From NCBI GenBank assembly GCA_001692895.1, contig KV748234.1, forward strand, positions 248,001 to 312,000: a stretch of DNA of 64,000 nt, read 5' to 3'. The notes beneath the pieces are model-generated. The model searched no databases and was not told the origin of the DNA. It saw only the letters and a list, made by a program, of their open reading frames with translations. This DNA comes from Cenococcum geophilum 1.58 (lineage: Eukaryota > Ascomycota > Dothideomycetes > Gloniales > Gloniaceae). Each line of letters begins with the position of its first letter. Positions within the stretch are counted from its first letter, which is position 1. Of this stretch, positions 23,717 to 37,346 are shown in pieces. A program made the position numbers and the translations under genes.

Positions 23717-24700
23717 TATTCCCTTAATATATCATTAATATATTTCTAGAATATTATTGGTGTATTTATAAGCCTAAATTATATTATTAATAGTTTATAT
23801 AGTTCTTCCTTTAATCTAAAGGCTGCCTTTTATTTATTACCTTTCTTAATTTTAATCTAATAGTATACCTATCTTAGATCTATCTTTATAAAGATTTACA
23901 TATTACTAATCCTATCTTAAATTTCGCTAATTAAGGGTAAAAGATACCTATCCTTTCTAGTAATGCTATTTAACTATTAATAGTTAATGCATAGCCTAAG
24001 TTTCCAATTTTTCTTTAGTATAAATAGTACTGGATAACCTATTAATAACTATAATAGTTTAATATATCCCTTTTATAAGTTCTTTTAGATAAACTCTTTT
24101 AATACTTTTTCTTTTTCTTTAGTAAGCTTATAAATTGGGAAGAACTTTAGACTTATTTCTAGTTTTAATTCTATTTTATAGTCCTATATTATATACTCTA
24201 ATAGCTTTTTACTTTTTAGCGACTATAGTTTTTTGCTATACTTATAGTATCTCTTTAGTATATAACTTAGTCCTTTATCTATTTCTTTATAGGTTGCCCC
24301 TACTTAGTACTATACTATCTTGGTTTATTATTACACTTTATAGCGTTAAGTATCCCTAATATTAACCTAACCTATAACTTAATTAATCTTTAGATTATAT
24401 TCCTATAACTAAGGTATTTTTAGTACTGCCTTATTACTTCCTAATAGTAATATATTAAAAGATATCTTAATTTATCTCCCTTTAATAGTTATCTAAATAG
24501 GTCCTATTTTAAGATTAATAATACCTCCTCTATAGGCTATTAGATCTTCTAAGATTATAACTAGTAAATAAGGGTGCTCCTTTTATCTATATAGTAGCCC
24601 TATCCTTTTAACTGCTATTAGTAAGATATAGTTCCTTATTACTTTACTATCTATTAGTGCTTTAAACTACTAATCTTACTATTTAACTTATAATTTAGGT
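23717..24700 (-). pseudogene. pol: Gypsy B RT N-terminal half and protease end
   Basis: Continuation of the RT across N1. The L-R-L-C-I-N-Y block lies around 24010-23970 (minus), and the protease/RT linker with V-L-G-(M)-P-(W)-L lies around 24440-24400, equal to Gypsy A 160-240. Any protease catalytic Asp is not legible. Confidence 0.8.
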
Positions 24701-26088
24701 ATTATTCTTAAATTCCTTTAAGGGTCTAAGGCTCTACTACTAGCTCCCTCTAGTTTTATAAGCCTTTACTTTTTTTAACTATTAGCTGCTAGATCCTTAT
24801 ATACTTAACTTACTCTTTAGCTAATACTTTATTTGCTTTTTATCCTTAATATACTATAGATACGTATTCTTTAGGTATTCCCACTACTATTATTTATTTA
24901 AGTATTCTTCTATAAGGAATCTTTTTAATTAAAGTATTAAGTCTCCTAACTCTTAAACTTTTACTAGATGCTAGCTATATATATACCTAATATTTTTATA
25001 CTATTGCTTATCTAGCGCTTAATATATTCTTATAGGGTATTTTTAGTTCTTTTTTTTAGATTTTTATATATTTTATATATATTATTTATATATATAATCT
25101 ATACTAATATATAATACGCTAGGTGCTTTAGGTTAACTCTTAACTTATTTTTATTTTTAAGTTTAAACCTTTATTATATTAATCTAAACGTTATAACTTT
25201 ATTTATGGGTACTAAGATACGCCTTTTACTTCTCTAGTCCTTTAATTATTGTTTTAAATACTTTAACGTTATAATTAAGGCTCCCTTAATATAATTTATT
25301 ACTTTCTCTATAATTAGGTGGTTTTAGATAACTTTCTTATCTAACTATATATAGAAATCTTTCTACTTATTATTATATCTTTGCCTATACTACCTTTAGT
25401 ATAGTTATTAAAGTATATATAGTCTATCTATAAGGAAGTATCTTTTTATTACTATATTATAATAGCCCTTTATATATTATTTTTTAAACCTAGTTAAAAT
25501 CCCTAGATCCTTTTTATTTTCTAATTTAATAAGCCACTTAGCTTTTAGCGTACCTACTTTTAGCCTATTAGTAATTCTTTATACTAGTGCTCTATTTTAT
25601 ATATAACCTAATATACTAGATTTTATATCTAGTTTCTATTCTTACTATATAAGGATTCTTGCTCTAAACTTATCTATAATTTTTTATTTTTTATATCTTA
25701 TAATTAGATCCTTAAAGTCTTCTTACTTTTTAATTATAATATTAACTTTTTAATCTTTAGGCTAAATACTATATTCCCCTAGTAAGTCCTCTAGGTTTAT
25801 ATATTTATCTTTTAGTCTAACTACTATTTATATTACAGATTCTCTAATCTATAGTAAAGTTTCTTACTTCTTACTTATAGGTGTCCTTATTTATACTCTA
25901 AATTCTTAGTTCTTTAAATTTTTTTATCCTAAGCTTGCTTCTCTCTTAAGCTATACTCTAGCCTTAGTTTAACTAGGCTTTAATGGTGTTTTTATCTCGT
26001 CTTAAGAGTCTTAAATCTCACTTATTATACTTTAAGAATCTTATACCTTTAGGAAACTTTATCTTAAGCTTATTTATATATTATTAAA
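24700..26088 (-). pseudogene. Gypsy B gag-pol middle region, degraded
   Basis: It aligns with Gypsy C 41300-42760 and is extremely TA-rich. It presumably carries the Gag C-terminus, zinc knuckle and protease N-terminus, but I could not read these motifs. It ends at the LINE E insertion (TSD 26074-26088). Confidence 0.55.
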
Positions 26089-26639
26089 ATAGCCTACTTA
26101 TTAAAGAACCCTGATTAACCTTCTACCTTATAGCACCGCACCACGAACTTTATTATTATTGTTTTATATACTATCCCTTAAGAGGAGCTCTTGCTGCACC
26201 TGGCCCAAAAAGACCAAAACTAACTAAAAGAACCCTGAAAAACACCTAGAGAATCCCCCTGAGATGCATGCATCGTAGGGGAGGCATACGTCGAACGACG
26301 GTGGCTCGCACTCGCGTACGACCGCTAGAACTACGCCTAGTAATGGCCCTCTATAATAAAGACGGGCGAATACCATACTATAAAGCGGAAATACCTCTAT
26401 TAAGAAGGTATCTAATAAAATATAAAGCCTATTAGACGCGTCTAGTATCTAAAATTATAGGGGAGTAACCGTTAGCTATAACGAACTAATATAACTAGTA
26501 GAATGGCTCCGCTAGTCTAGCGAACCTTAGGCGCCCCTCTAGTAAACCCTTAATTAAATCCTCTAACGGCTAAGCAAAATTAAAAATAAGTATAACCCCC
26601 CCTTACCGGCGAACCGCACCTAGGCCGCCGTAGCTATGC

Positions 26640-28872
26640 TTTTATAGCATAGGAAATCTACCCCCCTTAAGTTAATAACCGGGTATATAATTATAATATA
26701 ACTAAATATAGAATAAGTAGAGGGGCTTAGGGGATAATTAGAAATAGAAGTCCTTATAGAGATACGTAAAGAGGTCTATAACGCTATTATAGTTCAATAC
26801 TTTAAGAGCGGAGATATTAGAGTTACCCTAAAGGACTAATAGGTAAAGGAATAAGTTATAAGGGCAGGGGATAGGCTAGGAGAACGTATTAGCATAAAAG
26901 TACTTCGCGAGGATTACCTAGTTAAAGTCCTAGCGGTTCCTATAAGCCTTAGGGTAGAAAAGGGACACTAGGTAGATAATATAGCAATTATATAGGAGAT
27001 AGTAAGACAAACGGAACGCCTTATACTAGGATTTAAAATCACCTAAATCTAATAGCTTTAATAGGAAAATACAAACTAAGTATATAATAAGAATAATAAG
27101 AGGATATAAGGGTCGCCAGAAACTTATTAGGGAGACGCTAAACAAACGCATAGCTCCTTTATTATTAGCATATATATACTAGAAATATAAAAACTCCTTA
27201 TTTAAAAAGGAATAATTATAAATGGCCGGCCGTTGAAAACGGACTCTGCACCTGTACGTAGTGACGGCTACGAACCTAGGTCTTCGAAGTTTAGACCCAG
27301 AGCTAACGCAGAGACGTTGTATAGCGTGCGGACAGGACCTAGTGGTGGTTGTAGGCGTTAAGGGCGGTAGTAAAAAATTTTCAGATGGTGAGATCTTAAA
27401 AACCACTACTGTTGGCCCTCTATAATACGACGACTACCACTATTCTCCTATCTGGGGCACCTATACGATCCAACGTGGATATATAGCACTTAATAAACAT
27501 CCCCAAACCTCGACTAAAAGCATTAATAACCTTATATTAATAAACGAACGCGCGTATAAATAAACGAACAAACGAGTAAATATACGGCCCCTTCTAACCC
27601 CTAGGGCGATCGCCCGCGGAGTATGCGGTCACTCGCCGTCTTACTACTAAATACTACCTAGCAGCCTAAATTGCGACCCACGGTTTTCCCCATTATCTTC
27701 TTTTAACAGAGTGGTAACCCTTAGGAAGGGCCTAGCTGGGGCCTAGGTACAAAAGATACCCAAATACAACATATCCCGCTCGCTTATTAGTATTACGGTA
27801 GTTAGAACGGATGAATCCCCCTTACGCCTTCGGTGGCTCTAGGGGGGGGAAGGCAAGGCGTATATAGCAACGTAATGGTTATAGGAGATAGCATATAGGG
27901 GGTGGTCAAGATATGGGAAACGACCGTACGGCAATTAATTAGCAAGGCCTAGCTAGGACGTAGTGAACCCTAGCTTTAGATAAGCTAGAGAAGAAAGCAG
28001 TGGTTCCTAAGGAGTTCGAACATCTAAGGAGAACAGGACGTAGCCGTAGGCCTATAGGGCCGCCGCTATGGACGGATATAGCAAATCGGGGTTTTTTATC
28101 CTACTAAGGTGGCTCATAGGGTTTTTCCTCCCCCCCAGCAGCAAGGGTTTTTTCCTATTAATATTACTTTTCCCTTATATACGGAGTAGTCTGCGTAGGG
28201 CTAGATAGTATCCGTATCAGACGTTAATTAAAGAAGAATTATTATTAATTATAAATGGCCTTATATACAATATAAGGCTCTATAACCACAGACTACGCCT
28301 AAAATAATGCTATTGCTATATATAATAGGGACATATTTAATCTATATACGCAGCACAGGTGTGCTACGGCCACTATATAGGCCCCTACGATATAAGATAT
28401 TGCTTAAATTAAGACTAAATAAAATATATAAACTACCACTAAAGTATATATAAGGCGTAGGAGAGAGAAAACTGCATTAAATATAGAAGATAGAAGGTAA
28501 GGGCTTAATAGCTACGGGAATAACTATACGCTAGGTTATATAAATAGAAATAATAGGTAATAAGCTAGGGGGATATAGGCGCCTTCTTAGCATTTCCTAC
28601 CTTTAATATTAAAGGGCTAGGCTAGCTATCCCAAGCCTTAACGGGCTAGAAGTAACGCCGCGCAATATTACTAGACTAATTAGGGATATAAGGGTTATAG
28701 GGGACATAAGGGAGAGGACGCCCTATAGGAAGACCCCTATAGACAGCGATAGCAGGCTTAAGACTAAGATAATTAAGAATTAGACTTAATGCGGTAAATA
28801 TAACATTTATAGCTAACCTATAAAGGGCATATAGCTAACTAGTAAGAATAGGGGAAGAACCGGTAATAATAA
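26640..28872 (+). pseudogene. LINE E ORF1 (Gag-like), split by N2
   Basis: It corresponds to LINE D 54180-55370. A Cys/His cluster V-C-Y-G-H-Y-I-G near 28355-28380 probably derives from a CCHC knuckle, but it is too mutated to assign residues. N2 (27228-28245) interrupts it and LINE B (28873) ends it. The role is inferred to be an RNA-binding ORF1 protein from its position before the endonuclease. Confidence 0.55.
27228..28245 (+). mobile_element. N2: 1.0-kb non-autonomous LINE-tailed element
   Basis: 1018 bp in LINE E ORF1 with a perfect 15-bp TSD, TAATTATAAATGGCC (27213-27227 and 28246-28260). It begins GGCCGTTGAAAACGG and ends in ATTATTAT. It is homologous end to end with N1. The 3' segment GGAGTAGTCTGCGTAGG...ATCAGACGTTAA matches the LINE B/D/E 3' tail (for example 59190-59232). 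It has no ORF: the short minus-strand frame at 27179-27406 crosses the insertion boundary and is fortuitous. A perfect 12-bp palindrome GGGCGATCGCCC lies near 27603-27614. RIP is milder than in N1. Confidence 0.9.
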
Positions 28873-29229
28873 TAATAATTCATTGCTTAACATCCAATTT
28901 AGATCCCTATTGGGCCCATGCGGACTACTCCTTATTTATATATAGGGAGAAAACTCTATTTAAGAAAAATAAGAAAACCCCGTAATCTATCTCCCCGCCT
29001 TTTAAAACTCGCCTACTTAGCGCCTATAAGTCGCCTATAGNGCTTTACTACCTTACTATTTAACCTCCTTAGGAACCACTGCTGCCGTAATAAGCCTATG
29101 GACGCGCTAGTATTACAAACTATTACTCTACTACTGTAGAGTTACTAGGGGGCACCTACTACTTACCCCCTTACCTTTTATTACTATTTCCCTTATAACC
29201 TAGAACTAATTTAGTATATTTTAACTAAT

Positions 29230-32200
29230 AAGCTACTAGGTAACCGCCTTAAGGCCTTTTTATATTAAGAGCAGTATATTATAGTTCTCTATACCAGCTA
29301 CTAAGAGTATTATTTTTTAATTAGTGCGTAGGGGGCATAGCAGTATTACGTATTTTAGTGTCTATCTTAGCTAGCCATATTTATATCTTAGGCTACCTAT
29401 TAGGACACCTACCCAGTAAAGCCAATCTTTTAGTCCTATTATTCCTATTCTTAAGAGTATTGCTATTATATTTTCTACCTTTATTAGGCCTTTTCGGAGC
29501 CCTTAGGTATTTACCCCCTATAGTATTAACTATGCTATAGCTTAGGTTTATCTTACCTAAGTTAGCCTCTATACCTTTAACTCCTATTTACCTCTCTAGC
29601 GTTAGTCCAACTAGTATTATATTACGGTAGATAGTTTCCTAGCATTCTTATATGTTTTACTTTAGCTTCTTTCTCTATCTTACTATTGTTTTTACTAACC
29701 TCTTACGCGTCTCCCTTTCTCCTCTATATAGGCCTAGGCCCTAAAGCGGCACCATTTTTCTTCTACTTTCTTTACCTATTTCTCTAATATCTCTTCCCTA
29801 CTTTAGGGTTATTAGTTTATTCTCCTATAGGGCACCCTAGGGTCCCTCTATAGTTTACTTAGGCGTATCTTAATATACTTTATAACATTAGAGTTATGTT
29901 TATTTTGCGTTCTTTATATTGTAGCGGCTTTAATATATAACTATAGGGGGGGAATATTAGATTCCTTCTTAAGCAGTATTATAGCCGTTCGCTTATACCC
30001 GCCTATAATACTCTAAAGGTAGGCTATCTAGACCTTTTAAAGTAGTTTAAGGAGTAATTTAGGGGGGCCCTTTTTAGTTTCTCTAATGGCCCAAATACTA
30101 GATTTATATATTATAGTTAGCCGGACAACTGCTATATATAGTAGGCGTAACCTTTAAAAGCATAGACCCTATATAGAATTAACAATCCTAGATAAAGCGA
30201 TAAACTATGCTTAGCCTTTATAGGCCGCTTGCGCCGTATATACGCTCTACTAGAGCTTACTATCTACCTATACTCCTAATACCCTTAGGCCCTAAACTGG
30301 TTAACCCCTAAAGCCTTAGATATAAATTATATATTAAAGGTCTATAGATTAGTTACGTTTTCTTATAAAATAGATTAGCTAGTATTTTTCTGGTAAGAAT
30401 TAGACTCTATAACGTTTTGCCTATTCTATATAAGTATTATAAGCTTTCTCTAGTATTCTACAATTCTTTACGGCTATTAGCCCGTATATAATTAGGTTTA
30501 TATTATTAACAAAGCCTATCCCCTAGGTCGCCCCTTCCTTAAAGAAGTTAAGTAAGTTGCTTATAAAGAAAAGGAAGAGTATAGGCGAGAGGGGTAATCC
30601 TTATAGTATTCCTATTATAACTGCAATAGGGGGGCTCTAATATCCGCTAAAGACTAGTAATATTTCTTTTTAGCCTATAAACCCTTAGACAAATTATATA
30701 ATCTATTTTAGGAAGCCCTTTACCCTAAGGATATATAGAAGACGCTTATAGGGTATATTATTGTAGGCACTACTAATATCTAGGCTAAGCATTAATACTA
30801 TAAAGTCCTTTCACATCGCCTATGTAGATTTAATGGTAGTAGTAAGTAGCGTAAGTGCTAATAGTATTAAGCGGTTCTTTCTTGCCCCTATTTAGCTTTA
30901 TAGTAGTAAAGCGTATTTCTCTACTGTGTCTGCTATACGTTCCGCTATTACCCTTTCTAAAATCTTACTAAGGGTGTTTTTTAAGGCAATAGGGCGGTAG
31001 CTTCCTAGGATTAAGTAATCTGTTTTACCTTCTTTTTATAGGATAACCGTTATTATAGATCTTCCGAGTTATGGATAGTAGCCTATAGTAAAGTATGCTT
31101 TAGCTATATCTATAAGCTAAGGTGCTATAAATGGCCTATAAGTTTTTAGGGCCTTATTTAGAATCCTATCTAGTCCTAATGCTATATTATTTAAAAGGCG
31201 GCTAATAGTTCTAGCCATTTCCTCTATTATTATATCGCTATTAACCCATAGGCAAGTTACTAGTGTTTTACCTATAATATTACTAAGGTCTACTAGAGCT
31301 AGTTAGGGAAAGAACCTTTCTATAAGGATCTTTACCTTCTTATTATTATTATTTATAGCCTATAATTCTCCTACTCTTTATAGGGGTAGTAAGTATAGGT
31401 CTTCTGCTAGGCGCCCTACCTTTTTTTTTTACCTATTTTACTATAGCCTAAAGGCCCTTATTATAGGGGAGGCTTAGGTTAAAAGTATACTTATTTATAA
31501 ACTATTTCTAGTTATTCCTTACTTCTTTTTTTAGGGTATTCTTTAGCTAGTTTCTTATATCTTTATATTATCTTTTATTTTTAGGGTTATAGCTACTTAT
31601 ATATTTCCTTCTTACTTATTATTAGCTGGTAACTAAAACTGTATATTATATAGACTATACGTATTATGTATAGGGGCCTAGTTTTAAAATTAGGCAGTAC
31701 TCTTTTAGCCTATTTTTAATTACTACCTAGATCCTTTCTAGTCTTCGGTTAATTTCCTTAGGGGTAGCTAATAAGCCTTACTTGTTTAGTATTAGGTAGA
31801 TTTCTTCTAGGTCTTAGAGTTATTGTTTAACTATATTAAGGAAACTATTTATCTTAAGCTTCCTTATTATATATCTTTTTCTATTTAGTTGCGCTTTAGT
31901 ATTTAGGTCTAGCTATATTTAGATAAGGATATAGTTTAGGGTAAGTACCTATTCTTCTTTAAGGTTGTACCTTTTAAGTCTCTAGTATAGGCCTTTATCT
32001 ATAAATATAAGGTTAATTATACTTTTAGTAGTGCCTTATTGCCATATAATTACTCCTAGGGGGGTAGCTAGCTTAAGGCCCTAGATATCTATAGCTCTTA
32101 GTAGGCACTCTAACTATTAATCTATAGCAATATAGATACCCCCCTACCGCGGGTAGTAGAGGTTTATATCTCCTAGTAGAATAGACTTTATACCTTTAGT

Positions 32201-32700
32201 TTCTAGTAAGCTTATTACTAATATAATATTCTCTATTTATAGGACCCCTTTAACCCTAGGGTTATATATATTAATAATTTATACCGGTCCCCTATATATT
32301 TAGATTATTATAACTATAATATCTAGGTTAACTGCCTACTATAACTATAAGGATAGGCTAATAGCCTTACTAATTATAAAGTACACGCGTATAGCTGCTT
32401 TTAGTTTATATAAAAGCTGGAATCCTTAGGGGCAGTATATTAATTATATAAAGGTATTATAATACGGTTCTTATATAGTAAGAATATAGTATTTCTCTAG
32501 GTCTAGACTATCTAGTAGGGGCCTTATAAGGTAGTAGTTTATATTATTATAGTTATACTATATAATAGATAGGTAGCGGACCCCTAGNAAGGGTCCTTNN
32601 NCTCTCNNTTATTCNTNACTTCTTCTATTTCNACTTTNTNTANNATATTTANANCTTNTATNTCTTATATCTANANCCTAGTTACTACTTATTTTATATA
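29230..32700 (-). pseudogene. LINE B ORF2: endonuclease and reverse transcriptase
   Basis: On the minus strand the endonuclease lies around 32560-31930 (L-L-G-D-I-N-L-Y near 32170; D-Y-I-P-I-like end near 31930). RT runs from about 31700, with G-L/S-P-L-S-P-I-L-F near 30610-30580 and F-V-N-N-I-N, a mutated F-V-D-D, near 30520-30500. A post-RT region V-R-P-T...W follows, then the C-terminal Cys-His motif near 29400-29340. The open frame 29358-29540 on the + strand is antisense to this. Stops are of RIP type. Confidence 0.8.
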
Positions 32701-33199
32701 GAGCTTTCTATTTCTATGTCTTATATTTCTATTAGCGCTTCTATATCTAAATCTATTATTATTACTAGTTCTTCCCCTATTTTTAGTAGTTAGCTATATA
32801 CCCTTTATAGGTTAGCTACAAATATTATATTTGCTATATTAAGTCTAATTCTTAATTATCCTGGTCTTAAGCCTACTATCACTATTTATAGGGGTCTTCC
32901 TATAGGGCGTCCTTTCCCTTATATCCCCTATAACCCTTATATCCCTAATTAGTCTAGTAATGTTATATAGCGTCGCTTTTGGCCTATTAAGGCTTGGGAT
33001 AGCTAGCCTAGCCCTCTAGTATTAAAGGTAGAAAACGCTAAAAAGGCGCCTGCGTCCCCTTAGCTTATTGTCTATTGTTTTTATTTATATAACCTAGCGT
33101 GCAGTTATTCCTATAGCTGTTAAGCCCTTACCTTTTATCTCCTATATTTAATACAGTCTTCTCTCTCCTACGCCTTATATGTGCTTTAGTAGCAGTTTA

Positions 33200-34390
33200 C
33201 GCATTTTATTTAGTCTTAATTTAAGCAATGTCTTATATTATAGTGGCCGTAGCACACCTATACTACGCATATAGATTAGGTATATCCCTATTATATATAG
33301 CAATAGTATTATTCTAGGCGTAGTCTGTAGTTNTAGAGCCTTATATTATATATAAGGCCATTTATAATTATTCCTTTTTAGATAAGGAGTTTTTGCATTC
33401 CTAGTGTATATATACTAACGATAAGGGAGCTATACGTTCGTCCGGCGTCTCCTTAGTAAGTCTTTAACAACCCTTATATCCTCTCGTTGTTCTTATTATA
33501 TACTTAGTTTATATTTCCTATTAAAGCTATTAAATTTAGGTGATTTTAAATCCTAGTATAAGGCGTTCCGTTTATCTTACTATTTTCTATATAATTACTA
33601 TATTGTCCGCCTAACGTCCCTTTTCTACCCTAAGGCTTATAGGAACTACTAGGACTTTAACTAGGTAATCCTTACGGAGTACTTTTATACCAATATATTC
33701 TCCTAGCCTATCCCCTACCCTTATAGCTTATTCCTTTGCCTATTAGTCCTTTAGGGTAACTCTAATATCTCCGCTCTTAAGGTATCGGACTATAATAGCG
33801 TTGTAAACCTCTTTATATATCTCTATAAGGACTTCTATTTCTAATTATTCTAAGCCCCTCTACTTATTCTATATTTGGTTATATTATAATTATATACCCG
33901 GTTATTAACTTAAGGGGGGTAGGTTCCCTATACTGTAAAAGCGCAGCTACAGCGGCCTAGGTGCGGTTCGCCGGTAAAGGGGGGTTATACTTATTTTTAA
34001 TTTTGCTTAATTATTAGAGGATTTAATTAAGGGTTTGCTAGAGGGGCGCCTAAGGTTTACTAAACTGGTAGAGCCATTCTACTAGCTATATTAGTTCGTT
34101 ATAGCTAACGGTTACTCCCCCGCAATTTTAGATACTAGATATATCTAATAGGCTTTATATTTTATTAGATGCCTTCTTAATAGAGGTATTTCCGCTTTAT
34201 AGTGTGGTATTCACCTATCTTTATTATAGAGGGCCATTACTAGGCGTAGTTCTAGCGGTCGCGCGCGAGTATAAGCCACCATTATTTAATATATGCCTCC
34301 CCTGCAATGCATATATCTTAGGGGGATTCTCTAGGTGTTTTTTAGGGTTCTTTTAATTGGTTTTGGTCTTTTTAGGCCAGGTGCAGCAAG
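33200..34390 (-). pseudogene. LINE B ORF1 (Gag-like)
   Basis: Minus-strand counterpart of LINE D 53710-54900, with the same order of motifs and the same degraded Cys/His cluster near 33270-33240. Function is inferred only by position. Confidence 0.5.
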
Positions 34391-36920
34391 AGCTCCTTTT
34401 GCTATTTTGGTGTTGTTAAGCCTAGGTATATAAGTTAAACTAGTTTTTAGCATTTATAGATATCTAATTATTTTAAGATTTAGAAAATGGCTTAGATACT
34501 ACTAGTATACTTTTAGTGGTTTTGTCTATACTAGATCCTAAGGCGTTCTGTAATTATATCGCCAGCGTATTACTATTAGGTATAGGCATTAGTTTTCTTT
34601 TCAGAGGTATTATAGAAAAATTAAACCGGCTATCCTCCTAAGGGAATTGGTAAGGATTTAAATATAAGGTAAGGATATAGATAGGGAGTCTAATAATAGA
34701 ACAATAGGTATATTATATAGACAGAGATAAATCCTTCTAGTAATAATAATAGATTTAAATATAAAAGCGCTAATAGGAACATAAAATATAGGAATAGAAA
34801 GCTCTATATAAAATAAGTAGTAACTAGGGTGTAGATATAAGAGATAAAAGCTCTAAATATCTTAGAGAAAGTAGAAATAGAAGAAGTGAAGAATAAAGGA
34901 GAGTTAAAGGACCCTTGCTAGGGGTCCGCTACCTATCTATTATATAGTATAATTGCGGCAATATAAACCACTGCCTTATAAGGCCCCTACTAGACAGTCT
35001 AGACCTAGAGAAATACTATATCCTTACTATATAAGAACTGTATTATAATACCTTTATATAATCAATATACTGCCCCTAAGAATTCTAGCTCCTATATAAA
35101 CTAAAAGCAGCTATATGCGTGTGCTTTATAATTAGTAAGGCTATTAGCCTATTTTTATAGTTATAGTAGGTAGTTAACCTAGATATTATAGTTATAATAA
35201 TCTAAATATATAGGGGACTGGTATAAATTATTAATGTATATAACCCTAGGGTTAAAGGGGTCCTATAAATAGAGAATATTATATTAGTAATAAGCTTACT
35301 AGAAACTAAAGGTATAAAGTCTATCTTACTAGGAGATATAAACCTCTACTACCCATAGTAGGGGGGTATCTATATTGCTGTAGATTAATAGTTAGAGTGC
35401 CTACTAAGAGCTATAGATATCTAGGGCCTTAAGCTAGCTACCCCCTTAGGAGTAATTATATGGTAATAAGGCACCGCTAAAAGTATAATTAACCTTATAT
35501 TTATAGACGAAGGCCTATACTAGAGACTTAAAAGGTATAACCCTAAAGAAGAATAGGCACTTACCCTAGACTATATCCCTATCTAGATACAGCTAGACCT
35601 AGATACTAAAATGTAACTAAATAGAAAAAGATATATAATAAGGAAGCTTAAGATAAATAGTTTCCTTAATATAGTTAAATAATAACTTTAAGACCTAGAA
35701 GAAATCTACCTAATACTAAATAAGCGAGGCTTATTGGCTACCCCTAAGGAAATTAACTAAAGATTAGAAAGGATCTAGGCAGCGATTAAAAATAGGCTAA
35801 AAAAGTACTGCCCGATCTTAAAACCGGGCCCCTATACGCGATATATATAGTCTATATAATACATAGTTTTAGTTACTAGCTAATAATAAGCAAGAAGGAA
35901 ATATATAAATAGCTATAACCCTAAAGATAAGAGACAATATAAAGATATAAGAAACTAGCTAAAGAATACCCTAAAAAAAGAAGTAAGGAATAACTAGAGA
36001 CGGTTTATAAATAAGTATACTTTTAACCTAAGCCTCCCCTATAATAAGGGCCTTTAGGCTATAGTAAAATAGGTAAAGAAAAAAGTAGGGCGCCTAGTAG
36101 AAGACCTATACCTACTACCCCTATAAAGAGTAGGAGAATTATAGGCTATAAATAATAATAATAAGAAGGTAAAGATTCTTATAGAAAGGTTCTTTCCCTA
36201 ACTAGCTCTAGTAGACCTTAGTAATATTACAGGTAAAATACCAGTAACTTGCCTATAGGTTAACAGCGATATAATAATAGAGGAAATAGCTAGAACTATT
36301 AGCCGCCTTTTAAATAATATAGTACTAGAACTAGATAGGATTCTAAATAAGGCCCTAAAAACCTATAGGCTACTTATAGTACTTTAGCTTATAGATGTAG
36401 CTAGAGTATACTTTGCTATAGGCTACTACCTATAACTTAGAAGATCTATAATAACGGTTATCCTATAAAAAGAAGGTAAAGCAGATTACTTAATCCCAGG
36501 AAGCTACCGCCCTATTGCCTTAAAAAACACCCTTAGTAAGATCTTAAAAAGGGTAATAGCGGAACGTATAGCAGATATGGTAGAGGAATACGCCTTACTA
36601 CTATAAAGCTAAATAGGGGCAAGAAAGAACCGCTTAACACTATTAGCACTTACACTACTTGCTACTACTATTAAATCTATATAGGCGATGCAAAAGGACT
36701 TTATAGTATTAATACTTAGCCTAGATATTAGTAGTGCCTATAATAATATACCCTATAAGCGTCTCCTATATATCCTTAAGGTAAAGGGCTTCCTAAAATA
36801 GATTATATAATTTATTTAAGGGTTTATAGGCTAGAAAGAAATATTACTAGTCTTTAGCGGATATTAGAGCCCCCCTATTATAGTTATAATAGGAATACTA
36901 TAAGGATTACCCCTCTTACC

Positions 36921-37346
36921 TATAACGGAACCTTGTAGTATAAACTACGGTAGGTTCTATTAATAGGCTAGGTGTATAGGAAATGCAAAGATAGTAATTA
37001 ACAACGTAATAATAACTAGTGGAGTAGTTGCCCAATAGATTAACTCTAATTATATTCTAAGAATTACTATAAGGAAGGAACTATCTAGGTAGGGACTAAG
37101 GGTCCTTAAATACGCAACTATACTCCTATAAAATCCTCCTTATATATAATATATAAGTTATACATATTATACGTGCCGTACACTATATACACTATATATA
37201 CTGCATATTATATTATATAACTTACTTACCATTCTTTATTATATAGTTCTATGGGTTCTATCCTAGACTATACTTATATTAACCAACTAGCCTCTTCTAA
37301 CTCCTCTCTAAGTAGTTATAGCATTATACTTAAGGCGTCCGTAACA
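36921..37346 (-). repeat. 3' LTR of Gypsy C, 426 bp
   Basis: Partner of 44516-44941 with the same length. The differences I see are C/T or G/A. A purine-rich tract on the minus strand (37370-37347, GAGGAGGGAGATGG) abuts it and is the polypurine tract. Confidence 0.93.

Larger units (their letters stand above)
28873..34739 (-). mobile_element. LINE B: Tad1-like LINE inserted in LINE E, opposite strand
   Basis: Reverse-orientation copy of the LINE D/E family within LINE E. The 3' end (left) has a (TAA)n tail after GCAATGAATTATT-type sequence. The TSD is about 10 bp, GTAATAATAA (28863-28872 and 34740-34749), and its exact edge is blurred by the microsatellite. Family homology stops at about 34398 (GGTGCAGCAAGAGCTCC). 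The last 340 bp up to the TSD is unique to this copy. It contains a cluster of undetermined bases (32588-32675). Confidence 0.88.

Noticed and set aside
27255-27285. Pol III B-box-like GGTTCGTAGCC on the minus strand of N2
   Set aside because: Wrong orientation relative to the element and no A box at a proper distance, so not evidence for a tRNA-derived SINE head.
27179-27406. 75-codon minus-strand frame at the N2 head
   Set aside because: Crosses the N2 insertion boundary and TSD, so it cannot be a native gene.
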